Source of the DNA: an uncultured Lachnospiraceae bacterium
GTDB taxonomy: Bacteria > Bacillota > Clostridia > Lachnospirales > Lachnospiraceae
Length of the DNA: 64,000 nt
Assembly (NCBI GenBank): GCA_947246015.1
Contig: CAMXQE010000002.1
Span: 62,001 to 126,000 of the forward strand
Direction: 5' to 3'
Shown here: piece by piece, positions 28,355-36,463 of the stretch
How positions within the stretch are numbered: the first letter of the stretch is position 1
Layout of the letters: each line of letters opens with the position of its first letter
The notes under the pieces: generated by a model
Told to the model about the DNA's origin: nothing
Database searches by the model: none
The model's input: the letters and a program-made list of their open reading frames with translations, nothing else
Position numbers and translations under genes: made by a program

Positions 28355-29275
28355 TTATTCCAGTATATCTCCGGCTGACAGTTCCCGGCCGCATTCATAG
28401 CGGTCAATCAGCAGGGAGCCGTCCACTGTCCTTACAACCGGCTTTCCATCGAATACATCCACCACTTCCCCCGGTGCATAGTCCGAAAAATCAATGATTT
28501 CATCAAACGGATGAGCCTCCCATACCGTCACTTTCTCCTCTCCGCACATCGCAAAAGCTCCGGGGAAGGGAGCCGCAACCCCGCGGATTAAATTATAAAT
28601 ATGCCTCGTCCGTTCATGAAAATCAATCTTTCCGTCTGCCGCCGTCCGTTTATTATACCACGAATCAAAGTCCTTTGATTCCGTCTTCACTACGATATTC
28701 CCCTCCCGATAAGCTTCTAACAGCTTCCTTATCAGCCTCTTGGAACATATCATATTCTTATATTGCGCCGTCCTGATATCATCGTGCGGCGTAATGGAAA
28801 ACATCTCCGTAGCAAACACATTCGGGCTGTCCGCCTTTTCATCATACCGGAACAGATTCAGGTTAAACCGGGTATCTCCTAAAATAATCGACCAGTTTAG
28901 CGGCGACCTTCCCCTGCCAAAAGGCAGATAGCCGCTGTTCCCATGAAATCCGTAAACCCCATAGGAAAACTTCTCCAAAACACAGGCCGGAATCAGTCTC
29001 TGCCATCCCATGGAAACCGCTATCTCAAACTCATTTTCTTCCATAAATGCCTTTGTCTTATCATCTGTCAGAAAATAACTGTCGGCTTCAAAAACCGGAA
29101 TCCCGTACTTGTCCGTCAGCACCGAAAGCCCCTTAAATCCTGACACCTGATTCCGGTTCAGTACTTCCCGGCTGATTGTAATCACCAAGTCCACCGGACA
29201 AATGTGGTTATGGATAAATTCCACAATATTCTCCGAAGTATCCTTCACTCCAAACACCGTGACTTTATATTTCAT
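28355..29275 (-). CDS. Sugar N-formyltransferase-like protein
   Basis: This 306-residue protein has the formyltransferase N-terminal fold with YGFHGNSGYLPFGRGRSPLN near residue 105, FRYDEKADSPNVFATE near residue 145 and a C-terminal extension resembling the Fmt/ArnA C-terminal barrel. The family moves a formyl group from 10-formyl-THF onto an amine, in glycan loci usually a 4-amino sugar nucleotide. The Asn of the usual N-x-H catalytic motif is Gly here (G-F-H), so activity or mechanism may differ. A 4-amino sugar substrate could come from the dehydratase and aminotransferase at 37-40 kb. Confidence 0.75.
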   Translation of the reverse strand: MKYKVTVFGVKDTSENIVEFIHNHICPVDLVITISREVLNRNQVSGFKGLSVLTDKYGIPVFEADSYFLTDDKTKAFMEENEFEIAVSMGWQRLIPACVLEKFSYGVYGFHGNSGYLPFGRGRSPLNWSIILGDTRFNLNLFRYDEKADSPNVFATEMFSITPHDDIRTAQYKNMICSKRLIRKLLEAYREGNIVVKTESKDFDSWYNKRTAADGKIDFHERTRHIYNLIRGVAAPFPGAFAMCGEEKVTVWEAHPFDEIIDFSDYAPGEVVDVFDGKPVVRTVDGSLLIDRYECGRELSAGDILE

Positions 29276-29312
29276 CCTTCACTACCTCCAAATTATTCCA
29301 TCCGCAGTCCGG

Positions 29313-30290
29313 CTACTTCAGATTCTCTTTATACCAATCGATTGCGAGATGAATCCCCTTAGCAAAATCAAATTCCGGATCATACCCCAGCATTTCCCTC
29401 GCCTTCGTAATATCCGCATTGGAATCCCTGATATCGCCCTGACGGGGCGGTCCGAAATCCGGCTCCCGTTCCACGCCCAAAGCGCTGCACAAATCATAGT
29501 AAACATCTATCAGATATTCCCTGCCTCCGGCGCCGATATTGAAAGCGTTCCCGCCCGCTTCGCCGGATGCCAGACAAGCCTTTAAATTCGCCTCGATGAC
29601 ATTATCGATATAAGTGAAATCCCTGGACTGCTTTCCGTCTCCGTTAATCGTAGGCGTTTCTCCATTCAGAAGCATACGGATAAATTTAGGGATTACTGCC
29701 GCATACGCGCCGTCCGGATCCTGTCTCCTCCCAAATACATTGAAATAGCGCAGACCATAAGTATCCAGTCCGTACAGTTCCTTGTACAGCCTTCCATATT
29801 CTTCATCCGTTCTCTTCGTCAACGCGTATGGGGAAAGCAGCTTTCCCTCCGCCCCTTCCTTTTTCGGAAGCTGCGGATGGTCTCCGTATACAGAGGAACT
29901 GGATGCATACACGAACTTCTTCACTCCGTTCTGCCTGCTGGCCTCCATCATATTCAACGTACCGCGGATATTGATTTCCTCATACAATAACGGCATCTCG
30001 ATACTTCTCGGCACACTTCCCCATGCCGCCTGATTCAGTACATAATCCACACCTTTCGTGGCTTCCAGACAAGTATCCAGGTTCCTGATATCACCCTTAA
30101 TAAAAGTAAACCTGTCCGACTTGGTAAAAGGCTCAATATTCTCGTATTTTCCGGTGGAAAGGTCGTCCAGACACCTTACCGTATACCCCATTTCCAAAAG
30201 TGCTTCACAGAGGTTTGAACCGATGAAACCCGCACCGCCCGTTACAAGAAAAACGCTGTCCGCATCAAATTTTAAATCTTTGTATCCCAT
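29313..30290 (-). CDS. UDP-GlcNAc(A) 4-epimerase, WbpP/TviC type
   Basis: This 325-residue short-chain dehydrogenase/epimerase has VFLVTGGAGFIGSNLCEALL (NAD-binding GxxGxxG), LNQAAWGSVPRSIEMPLLYE, YASSSSVYGDHPQLPK, the SPYALTKR catalytic Tyr/Lys near residue 155, and GLRYFNVFGRRQDPDGAYAA. The VPRSI and GRRQDP motifs are typical of WbpP/TviC enzymes that interconvert UDP-GlcNAc and UDP-GalNAc or their uronic forms. Paired with the dehydrogenase at 32956 it would give a GalNAc-uronic acid donor. The start follows AAAGGAG; it is the first gene after a terminator and promoter. Confidence 0.88.
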   Translation of the reverse strand: MGYKDLKFDADSVFLVTGGAGFIGSNLCEALLEMGYTVRCLDDLSTGKYENIEPFTKSDRFTFIKGDIRNLDTCLEATKGVDYVLNQAAWGSVPRSIEMPLLYEEINIRGTLNMMEASRQNGVKKFVYASSSSVYGDHPQLPKKEGAEGKLLSPYALTKRTDEEYGRLYKELYGLDTYGLRYFNVFGRRQDPDGAYAAVIPKFIRMLLNGETPTINGDGKQSRDFTYIDNVIEANLKACLASGEAGGNAFNIGAGGREYLIDVYYDLCSALGVEREPDFGPPRQGDIRDSNADITKAREMLGYDPEFDFAKGIHLAIDWYKENLK

Positions 30291-30301
30291 TTTTATTCTC
30301 C

Positions 30302-30321
30302 TTTGCGGCTGTTTCCGCAAA
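30302..30321 (-). promoter_or_regulatory. Leader hairpin next to a Shine-Dalgarno site
   Basis: The leader of the epimerase gene has a 7-bp stem, TTTGCGG and CCGCAAA with loop AAACAG, ending directly at the GGAG that serves the ATG at 30290. AAAGGAGA occurs on both sides of the hairpin. Folding could limit ribosome access; a role is not shown. Confidence 0.5.
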
Positions 30322-30379
30322 TCTCCTTTCGATACTTTCTTATTCCTTTTTAATCAATCTGCCCATTAGAACCAGATAT

Positions 30380-30408
30380 AGTTTACCACATACCGGAAAG
30401 TTTTACAA
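30380..30408 (-). promoter_or_regulatory. Promoter for the epimerase operon
   Basis: On the minus strand there is TTGTAA at 30408-30403, a 17-bp spacer and TAAACT at 30385-30380, preceded by TGG (extended -10). It lies after the terminator of the previous unit and about 90 bp before the epimerase start. Confidence 0.6.
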
Positions 30409-30457
30409 TTTTTCCTTACTTTCTATTATGGAATTTCTATCCTGGAACTTCTATCAT

Positions 30458-30495
30458 GAAAAAGTAACTGCTCAGCCTCCGGTAGAACTGTTACT
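30458..30495 (-). terminator. Second hairpin with T-run (AGTAAC family)
   Basis: An imperfect stem with AGTAAC and GTTACT arms (30463-30495) is followed on the minus strand by five Ts. It is directly downstream of the main terminator and resembles the hairpin at 54964-54990, so it may be a repeat family member as well as a back-up terminator. Confidence 0.6.
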
Positions 30496-30548
30496 AAAAA
30501 AATCCCGACACAGGCATCCGACTTCTGTCATGCCTTATATCGGGATTT
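30496..30548 (-). terminator. Rho-independent terminator
   Basis: An AATCCCGA/TCGGGATT stem with an inner GGCAT/ATGCC stem is followed by seven Ts on the minus strand, 14 bases after the stop of the small Rpn-like gene. It marks the end of the transcript that starts upstream. Confidence 0.85.
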
Positions 30549-30561
30549 CATACCTCATGGC

Positions 30562-30786
30562 TTATATCCAATACTTTTTCATACATTCCTCAGCATCCTG
30601 CCCCACCAAAGAAAATTTTTTTTCTAATTTTTCTATCACCTGTGCATATGGTACTCCTAATTCCTGACAGCTTTCTACAAAAGCCTGAAAACCAGCTCGA
30701 AATCCCTCTTCTCTTCCAAACATAAAACTTTCTTTTTTCTCAGCGTTAATTTCATCAGCCATAAGTTCTTTTAGTGCTTCATACAT
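30562..30786 (-). CDS. Short protein like the C-terminus of Rpn/PD-(D/E)XK nucleases
   Basis: This 74-residue protein starts MYEALKELMADEINAEKK and ends with GVPYAQVIEKLEKKFSLVGQ...MKKYW. This matches the C-terminal region usual in Rpn-family (YhgA-like) recombination-promoting nucleases of Clostridia, with a Gly-Arg-Glu-rich linker (MFGREEGFRAGFQ). The nuclease domain is absent. AAGGAGG lies eight bases before the ATG, so it could be translated alone, as known for internal small forms of Rpn proteins. In-frame sequence continues some 90 bases upstream, suggesting a remnant of a longer gene. Confidence 0.6.
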   Translation of the reverse strand: MYEALKELMADEINAEKKESFMFGREEGFRAGFQAFVESCQELGVPYAQVIEKLEKKFSLVGQDAEECMKKYWI

Positions 30787-30847
30787 ATCATGCCCCTCCT
30801 TCTGTCTGCCAAATAACTCTTTGTTCACCTTGACGCTGACTGCTGCT

Positions 30848-31567
30848 TCACACCCCACGCGAGGTTCTGCTGTCCCCATGCAGAATCCGGTTCTTATCCG
30901 ACCCGTTCATCTGCACAATCCTGCCGCTCCTGTCGTAATAAGTAAGCAAATCGGAATTCTTCACATACCGGTTCATTTTCTCCTCATTTTCAAGATACGC
31001 TTCCGCCTCTGCCTTCCGGTCCTTCATTTCCGGAGGTTTCCTGTCTGCGGGCCGCTCTATCACACCTTCCACTTCTATGGTATTTATTCCATTATTTATT
31101 CCGTCTTCCCCATTAATCTCCTGCGACAGCTCCGTAACATCAATGACCTGCTCCGGACTTTCCGCTTCCGCCTCTCCATCCGCCGCAGCCGCTCCGCTGT
31201 CGGAATTCCAAAAATCTATGAGCGCACTTTTCACATTGTGAAAGAAAGCCGTAATCGTCCTGACCAGTTCCCCGATAAACCCTTTGACCTGCTCTGCAGC
31301 CCGGCCGAAATCCACAGTCTCCTCCGCATCCGCCGCCGTTTTCTTCCCGCTCCCGATTCCTCCGTACTGACTCTGTGACTGACTGGAAAATTCTGCAATG
31401 ACGCCATCCGCTTCTACTTTTGTCTTTTCCTTCCCGTCTTTATCCGATTCTGTCTCTGTATGTTCATAATCCAGTGAAAACTTCTCCCCGTTTTCCAGCC
31501 CGGTTTCTGTTTTGGTATTTACTCTCCTGTATTCATAATACCCTCTGTTATTTATCGGATCTACCAT
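30848..31567 (-). CDS. Hypothetical protein with conserved C-terminal box
   Basis: This 239-residue protein is not recognised. It is polar and acidic, with Glu/Asp/Ser-rich stretches (residues 30-60 and 125-150), a short amphipathic/hydrophobic segment near residues 95-120 (GFIGELVRTITAFFHNVKSA) and a distinctive C-terminal box RYVKNSDLLTYYDRSGRIVQ followed by MNGSDKNRILHGD. No signal peptide or membrane helix is evident. Its place between a GT-C-like gene and the Rpn-like gene, just before the terminator, does not reveal a role in glycan synthesis. Confidence 0.6.
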   Translation of the reverse strand: MVDPINNRGYYEYRRVNTKTETGLENGEKFSLDYEHTETESDKDGKEKTKVEADGVIAEFSSQSQSQYGGIGSGKKTAADAEETVDFGRAAEQVKGFIGELVRTITAFFHNVKSALIDFWNSDSGAAAADGEAEAESPEQVIDVTELSQEINGEDGINNGINTIEVEGVIERPADRKPPEMKDRKAEAEAYLENEEKMNRYVKNSDLLTYYDRSGRIVQMNGSDKNRILHGDSRTSRGV

Positions 31568-31585
31568 ATTCTCACCAGCCTTTCA

Positions 31586-32956
31586 TCAACGACTCTTTCC
31601 ATACTCCCTGTAACATGTCACCGCCAGCAGAAAATATCCTACATAAAAAGGCACAAAACCATAAATCATATATCTGGACAGACACATAATCGTCACGGAC
31701 ACAGCCGCCACATTCGCCGCTATTGCAAGCAACGCCGCCGCCATCAGACGTACGGCAGCGCTCTCCTTATCCCTGCGGTATAGCAGCCACATCATGACGA
31801 ACGCCGAAAGGTAAATCAAAGCCGCCACCCGGTTCAGAACCGGATGCACTACCGCAATACTGCGAATCAGCCCATAACGGGCAATCAGCAGATAATTCCC
31901 GCACCACCGCAGGAAACATCCCGGCAGAATTCCCCTGATTATTTTCCCTGCAGTCTCATCCGCCATGAGATTCTGTATAATATAATCACTTGTCACATAC
32001 TTGTCATAAGTCTGATAAAATACATCCTCTATCATCTCATACTTAACCGTATCGTGCCACTTCTCAATATGTTCCGTTTTTTCTTTCAGGGAATTTCCGG
32101 CATACTTATAATTCGCCTGCCGCTCCTCCGTCAGATCATACATACGGTAAAAGAATTCCCTCGCCTCCTCATCCTCTATCCGTTCACCGTCTTCCCGGTC
32201 CGCCGCATAAAGAATATTCGTAAGCGTATTCACCGTTCCGTATGTATTGTTAATGAAATGCCCATTGAAAATGAGATTATAACTTTTCACCGCCAGCATA
32301 CGCATGGCAAACACACAGATTACCACTGCCGCTGCCGCAGACAGCCGAAGCAGCTTCTTCCTCCAGTCCCCTTTTACCAGCAGGGCTTTTACTCCCATCA
32401 ACACCAGCCACATCAAAATTGTCAGCATCATCTGACTCCTCGTCAGAGACAGCAGGAATGCCAGCGCCAGCCCCACAGCGGCCGCTTTCCTCACTGTCTT
32501 TTTATCCGTTTCCACGCACATCCTGAAGCATTCCAGCATAAATAATGTGAAAAACGGCAGGCAAAGCGCTTCGCTCATCACAGAATTGGTCATAAACAGA
32601 TGCAGGGATGAAAAATACATCGTAATGATATGAGGCATCACCCCCAGAATAATCACAATCAATTCCTCCCACGTGTGAAGCCGGAACCGCCTGCCAACAT
32701 ATTCAGCCAATGCCCATATGCTGAACGCCGCAAGGAGATTCTGAAGAATCCCCATCACGGTCAGCCAGCTTTCCTCCTCCGGGAACCAAGTCCTGAGCAG
32801 AGCGAGGAACAATGGATACAGAGGCTCCCTGTGTATATGCATCTTAATATACTGATCCGAATCGTTATATACCCCCGGTCCGAAGAGAAAGAACATACCG
32901 AGGAACACCACGCAAAGCAGTAGAAAAAACACCAATGATTTCCACTTTTTTACCAT
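31586..32956 (-). CDS. GT-C-like polytopic membrane protein
   Basis: This 456-residue protein has about ten helices. The first outer loop contains FGPGVYNDSDQYIKMHIHRE with acidic residues, followed by PLYPLFLALLRTWF, resembling the catalytic loop and first helix boundary of GT39/GT83 (ArnT-type) enzymes that use polyprenyl-phosphate sugars. A soluble 100-residue segment lies near residues 255-340. The ATG at 32956 overlaps the stop of the dehydrogenase (TAATG) and follows GGAG; a TTG at 32968 is less likely. Glycosyltransferase function is inferred. Confidence 0.68.
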   Translation of the reverse strand: MVKKWKSLVFFLLLCVVFLGMFFLFGPGVYNDSDQYIKMHIHREPLYPLFLALLRTWFPEEESWLTVMGILQNLLAAFSIWALAEYVGRRFRLHTWEELIVIILGVMPHIITMYFSSLHLFMTNSVMSEALCLPFFTLFMLECFRMCVETDKKTVRKAAAVGLALAFLLSLTRSQMMLTILMWLVLMGVKALLVKGDWRKKLLRLSAAAAVVICVFAMRMLAVKSYNLIFNGHFINNTYGTVNTLTNILYAADREDGERIEDEEAREFFYRMYDLTEERQANYKYAGNSLKEKTEHIEKWHDTVKYEMIEDVFYQTYDKYVTSDYIIQNLMADETAGKIIRGILPGCFLRWCGNYLLIARYGLIRSIAVVHPVLNRVAALIYLSAFVMMWLLYRRDKESAAVRLMAAALLAIAANVAAVSVTIMCLSRYMIYGFVPFYVGYFLLAVTCYREYGKSR

Positions 32957-34269
32957 TACAGTCTCCAATACAAATAACCTTCCCGATACTCATTCTTATC
33001 GAACAGACCCTTAATATCCATCAGCACTTTTGCCGTATGTTTCTCATTAAAAAATCCCGCGATATCCTCTTTGGATAATTTCAAAAACCCAGAGTGGGCA
33101 ACCGCCACGATTACCGCATCCATATCCCTGACATCCTCCAGCTTCCGGAATGTGATTCCATACAGACGCTCCGCTTCCGCCGCATCCGCTTCCGGGTCCA
33201 CCACCACAGGCGTAATCCCGTATTCACCCAGTTCCTTATAGATGTCAATTACCTTTGTATTTCTTGTATCCGGACAATTTTCCTTGAAGGTAAAACCGAG
33301 GATTGCCACCCTGGCACCTTTGACTGCAATATCCGTCTTAATCAGATTCTTAACCAGACTCTCCGCCACATACCGGCCCATATCGTCGTTGATACGGCGC
33401 CCCGCCAAAATAATGCGGGAATGATAACCCAGTGCATCCGCCTTATAAGTCAGATAATACGGGTCTACGCCGATACAGTGTCCCCCCACCAGTCCGGGTG
33501 CAAAATTCAGGAAATTCCACTTCGTTCCCGCAGCTTCCAATACGGCTTTCGTATCGATATCCATTTTATGGAATATGATGGACAATTCATTCATGAACGC
33601 AATATTGATATCCCTCTGACTGTTCTCAATTACCTTTGCAGCCTCCGCCACTTTAATGGATTCGGCCCGGTATACACCTGCCTCTACTACCAGTTCGTAT
33701 ACTTTTGCCACCGTATCCAATGTCTCTTCGTCCATACCGGAAACAATCTTCGTAATCGTCTCCAGGCGGTGCACCTTGTCTCCCGGATTGATTCTTTCCG
33801 GAGAATATCCAATTTTAAAATCCACACCGCACTTCAGTCCGGACTCCTTTTCAAGAATCGGCACACAGATTTCTTCGGTCACGCCCGGATACACCGTTGA
33901 TTCAAATACCACGATAGAACCTTTCGTCAGATTCTGCCCCAGCAGACGGCTGGCGCCTTCTACCGGTGTCAGGTCCGGCGTATGGTCATCGTTCACCGGC
34001 GTAGGAACCGCTACGATATGGAATTTTGCCTCCTTCAATCTGGATGCATCCGCCGTGAAATCCACCGTCGTATTTTTAATTATCTCTGCCCCTACCTCGT
34101 TCGTAGGGTCTATGCCGGACTGATACAATCCTATCTTCTGCTCATTCAGGTCAAAACCCACTACCTTGATTTTTCTTGCAAAAGCTACCGCAATCGGCAT
34201 CCCTACATATCCCAATCCAACCAGGGAAAGTTTTTCCTCCCCGCTGACCAGCTTTTCATACAATCCCAT
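32956..34269 (-). CDS. UDP-N-acetylhexosamine 6-dehydrogenase (WbpO/TviB type)
   Basis: This 437-residue enzyme would oxidise UDP-GlcNAc or UDP-GalNAc to the uronic acid with two NAD. It has LSLVGLGYVGMPIAVAFARK (NAD site), VAVPTPVNDDHTPDL, VFESTVYPGVTEE, YSPERINPGDK, and the catalytic Cys in LVGGHCIGVDPYYLTYKA near residue 265. A C-terminal UDP-binding part with GFTFKENCPDTRNTK follows. The pattern fits the WbpO/TviB branch rather than UDP-Glc dehydrogenase. With the WbpP/TviC-type epimerase in the next operon it supports a HexNAc-uronic acid in the glycan. SD AAGGAGG precedes the ATG. Confidence 0.92.
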   Translation of the reverse strand: MGLYEKLVSGEEKLSLVGLGYVGMPIAVAFARKIKVVGFDLNEQKIGLYQSGIDPTNEVGAEIIKNTTVDFTADASRLKEAKFHIVAVPTPVNDDHTPDLTPVEGASRLLGQNLTKGSIVVFESTVYPGVTEEICVPILEKESGLKCGVDFKIGYSPERINPGDKVHRLETITKIVSGMDEETLDTVAKVYELVVEAGVYRAESIKVAEAAKVIENSQRDINIAFMNELSIIFHKMDIDTKAVLEAAGTKWNFLNFAPGLVGGHCIGVDPYYLTYKADALGYHSRIILAGRRINDDMGRYVAESLVKNLIKTDIAVKGARVAILGFTFKENCPDTRNTKVIDIYKELGEYGITPVVVDPEADAAEAERLYGITFRKLEDVRDMDAVIVAVAHSGFLKLSKEDIAGFFNEKHTAKVLMDIKGLFDKNEYREGYLYWRL

Positions 34270-34283
34270 CTGTTTCTTCCTCC

Positions 34284-34343
34284 TTATTTAAGTTCCGCAT
34301 CTGTCCTTTCAGCACCATATCCGGCTGTTTCTTTAAGTTCCGT
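34284..34343. repeat. Short relic of the structured intergenic element
   Basis: On the minus strand the gap carries CGGAACTTAAAGAAACAGCC at one end and GGACAGATGCGGAACTTAAA at the other. These are the two conserved flanks of the 111-bp element at 11813, without the core hairpin. The second flank ends just before the SD of the dehydrogenase gene. Confidence 0.6.
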
Positions 34344-35427
34344 ACGGCTGTAAAATCCTGTCCACTTCCGAAAGATATGCGCCGATGACTCCTTCACGGT
34401 CAAATTCCTTCTCCATCTTCTCTCTGGCGGCTTTCCCCATCGCAGCCTGTTCCTCTTTGGAAAGCGCCAGGAACTTTTCCATGGCTCCAATTAAATTGTC
34501 TGCGCTGCCAGGGGTGAATCCGAATCCCGTCACACCTTCTTCAAAAGCCTCCCTGCAGCCGCTGATATCCGAAGCAATAACCGGACGCCCCGTTGCCGCC
34601 GCTTCAATCAACGCATTAGACATCCCCTCATGGAAAGAAGCTACCACAATCGCACACGCCCTTGTCAAAAACGGATGCACTTCCGTATGGAATCCCCACT
34701 GGCTGATAATCCCTTTTTCTTCATACTCGTTCAAAAGATCCTGATAATCCTCGTCACAATATCCTAAAATGGCAAATTCCGCATCTTCCCTGTGCAGCCG
34801 CACCGCTGCTTCCAGAAATTCCAAAATTCCGCGTTCCTTCATAACCCTGCCTACAAACAGGAAAACCGTCTTCCCCTCTCTCGGATATTCTTCAAAAACA
34901 TGCCGGCTCAGATTGACACCGGAACCGTTTACCAGCCGCACGCTCTTCCCACTGATGCGGTATCCTTCGAAAATCTCTTTATTTTCCGTATTCTGAAAGA
35001 AAATACATTCCGCTTTCTTAAGTCCCATCCGGTACATGGTAATAATCATCTTCAGGAACAGTCCCTTCCGGTCAAAAGCCCCTCCCAGCCCGGTTATCGT
35101 CGAGATATAAGGAATCTTAAGGAGTCTGCACGCAAATCCTCCGTAAATATTCGGTTTTATCGTATAGGTAATCACCAAATCCGGTTTTATCTGTTTTAAG
35201 AGCTTCCGGTAAGTGAGAAACAGCTTCCCATCCTCTTTCGGATTCACTCCCCTGCGGTTAATGGGAGTCGTAATGATTTCACAGCCTTCTTCCTCCAGTT
35301 CCTTTACTTTCGTATCATCGGGAAGGCTGATGATTACCCTGTGCCTTTTTAACAATCCTACCAACAGTTCATTGCGGAAGTCATACAGCCCGCCGGAAGA
35401 GTTGGTCAATATAAGTATCTTACCCAT
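34333..35427 (-). CDS. GT4 glycosyltransferase (PglA/CapM-like)
   Basis: This 364-residue GT-B enzyme starts KILILTNSSGGLYDFRNELL and has ITYTIKPNIYGGFACRLLKI, ITGLGGAF, FLFVGRVMKERGILEFLEA and VVASFHEGMSNALIEAAATG with the E-x7-E region. IKPNIYG and TGLGGAF place it in the PglA/CapM branch, which often adds a HexNAc onto the first lipid-linked sugar. It follows the ATP-grasp gene by one base and has no strong ribosome site, so it is probably translationally coupled. It lies two genes after the PglC-type initiator, consistent with the second transfer step. Confidence 0.9.
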   Translation of the reverse strand: MGKILILTNSSGGLYDFRNELLVGLLKRHRVIISLPDDTKVKELEEEGCEIITTPINRRGVNPKEDGKLFLTYRKLLKQIKPDLVITYTIKPNIYGGFACRLLKIPYISTITGLGGAFDRKGLFLKMIITMYRMGLKKAECIFFQNTENKEIFEGYRISGKSVRLVNGSGVNLSRHVFEEYPREGKTVFLFVGRVMKERGILEFLEAAVRLHREDAEFAILGYCDEDYQDLLNEYEEKGIISQWGFHTEVHPFLTRACAIVVASFHEGMSNALIEAAATGRPVIASDISGCREAFEEGVTGFGFTPGSADNLIGAMEKFLALSKEEQAAMGKAAREKMEKEFDREGVIGAYLSEVDRILQPYGT

Positions 35428-35428
35428 T

Positions 35429-36412
35429 CTATCTGATTATCTCCGTATCATTCATATCCCTGATTGTAATTTCATTATATTTCATCATACAGATACCCGC
35501 CCGGTAACAGCCGATGGAATCCCGGTTGCTTTCCCCTTTCAGATTGCGGATTACCTGTTCCGGCATATTCACGCCGCATTCATACGCATGAGGATAACCG
35601 CCCCCAAAGCGGGGATTTACTTCCGAAATATAATAGGTGTCCTTTATCTTAAAGATATCCATATCTATCATACCACAAAAACCACATTTTTCCACGAATT
35701 TTTCAATGATTGCAAACAGCCTCTCGTCCTTGACGGAAACCGACTTATCTGTCTCTCCTGCCCGCATCTTAATTTTTTCTTTCACAAAAACAGAGGTACA
35801 TCTGCCCGTCAGCATATCGATATATACATCTGCCCCATATTCCGTACCGTCCATATACTCCTGTATCATCAAATCATCATACAGGCCGAACAGGACTTCT
35901 ATCTCCTCCCTGCTGCATACCTTATTGATATTGATGCTGGCGCTGCCCTTCACCGGCTTCACGAATACCGGATAGGAAATTTCCCCCGCTTCCAATGCCC
36001 GGTAAAACGCTTCCTTCTCCACATAACATTTTGCAGCAGGCAGCTCCATCCCGCACAGCATTTGATACATTTTATACTTGTCAAAACAGGTTTCCACCAG
36101 TTCGTAAGACGAAACAACCGGCGTCGTCCCTATCTCAAGAAACCTTTCTTTCTCCTTCGCCAGTAAACTAAGCTCCGGGTCGATTAAAGAAAAAACGCCA
36201 TCTACGCTTTCCTTCCTGCAGATATCCAGAATGATATCCAGATAACCCGGCTCCGATATCCTCGGCACGAGGTAAAATTTATCCGCATCGTACACAGCCG
36301 GCGCAAGATTGGAACAATCCGTAGCAATGACCTTTCCATCTTTTCCGATTTCCCTTTTGAAATACTGTACCACCTTATTCCTTGTTCCCGCACTTAAAAT
36401 CAGAATATTCAT
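35429..36412 (-). CDS. ATP-grasp ligase
   Basis: This 327-residue protein has the pre-ATP-grasp fold (MNILILSAGTRNKVVQYFKR), the ATP-binding lysines and loop in YPVFVKPVKGSASININKV near residue 155, MIQEYMDGTEYGADVYID, and the metal/catalytic strand YYISEVNPRFGGGYPHAYEC near residue 275. It belongs to the carboxylate-amine ligase group resembling carbamoyl-phosphate synthase. It sits between the PglC-type transferase and a PglA-type GT4, where PglD acetyltransferase would be expected. It may link an amino or carboxylic acid to the sugar's 4-amino group. The start at 36412 follows GGAGG. Confidence 0.82.
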   Translation of the reverse strand: MNILILSAGTRNKVVQYFKREIGKDGKVIATDCSNLAPAVYDADKFYLVPRISEPGYLDIILDICRKESVDGVFSLIDPELSLLAKEKERFLEIGTTPVVSSYELVETCFDKYKMYQMLCGMELPAAKCYVEKEAFYRALEAGEISYPVFVKPVKGSASININKVCSREEIEVLFGLYDDLMIQEYMDGTEYGADVYIDMLTGRCTSVFVKEKIKMRAGETDKSVSVKDERLFAIIEKFVEKCGFCGMIDMDIFKIKDTYYISEVNPRFGGGYPHAYECGVNMPEQVIRNLKGESNRDSIGCYRAGICMMKYNEITIRDMNDTEIIR

Positions 36413-36463
36413 TTTAACCTCCATGCTGCCGCTCTGCTGCAGCCAAAATCCGAATGTAAAGCT

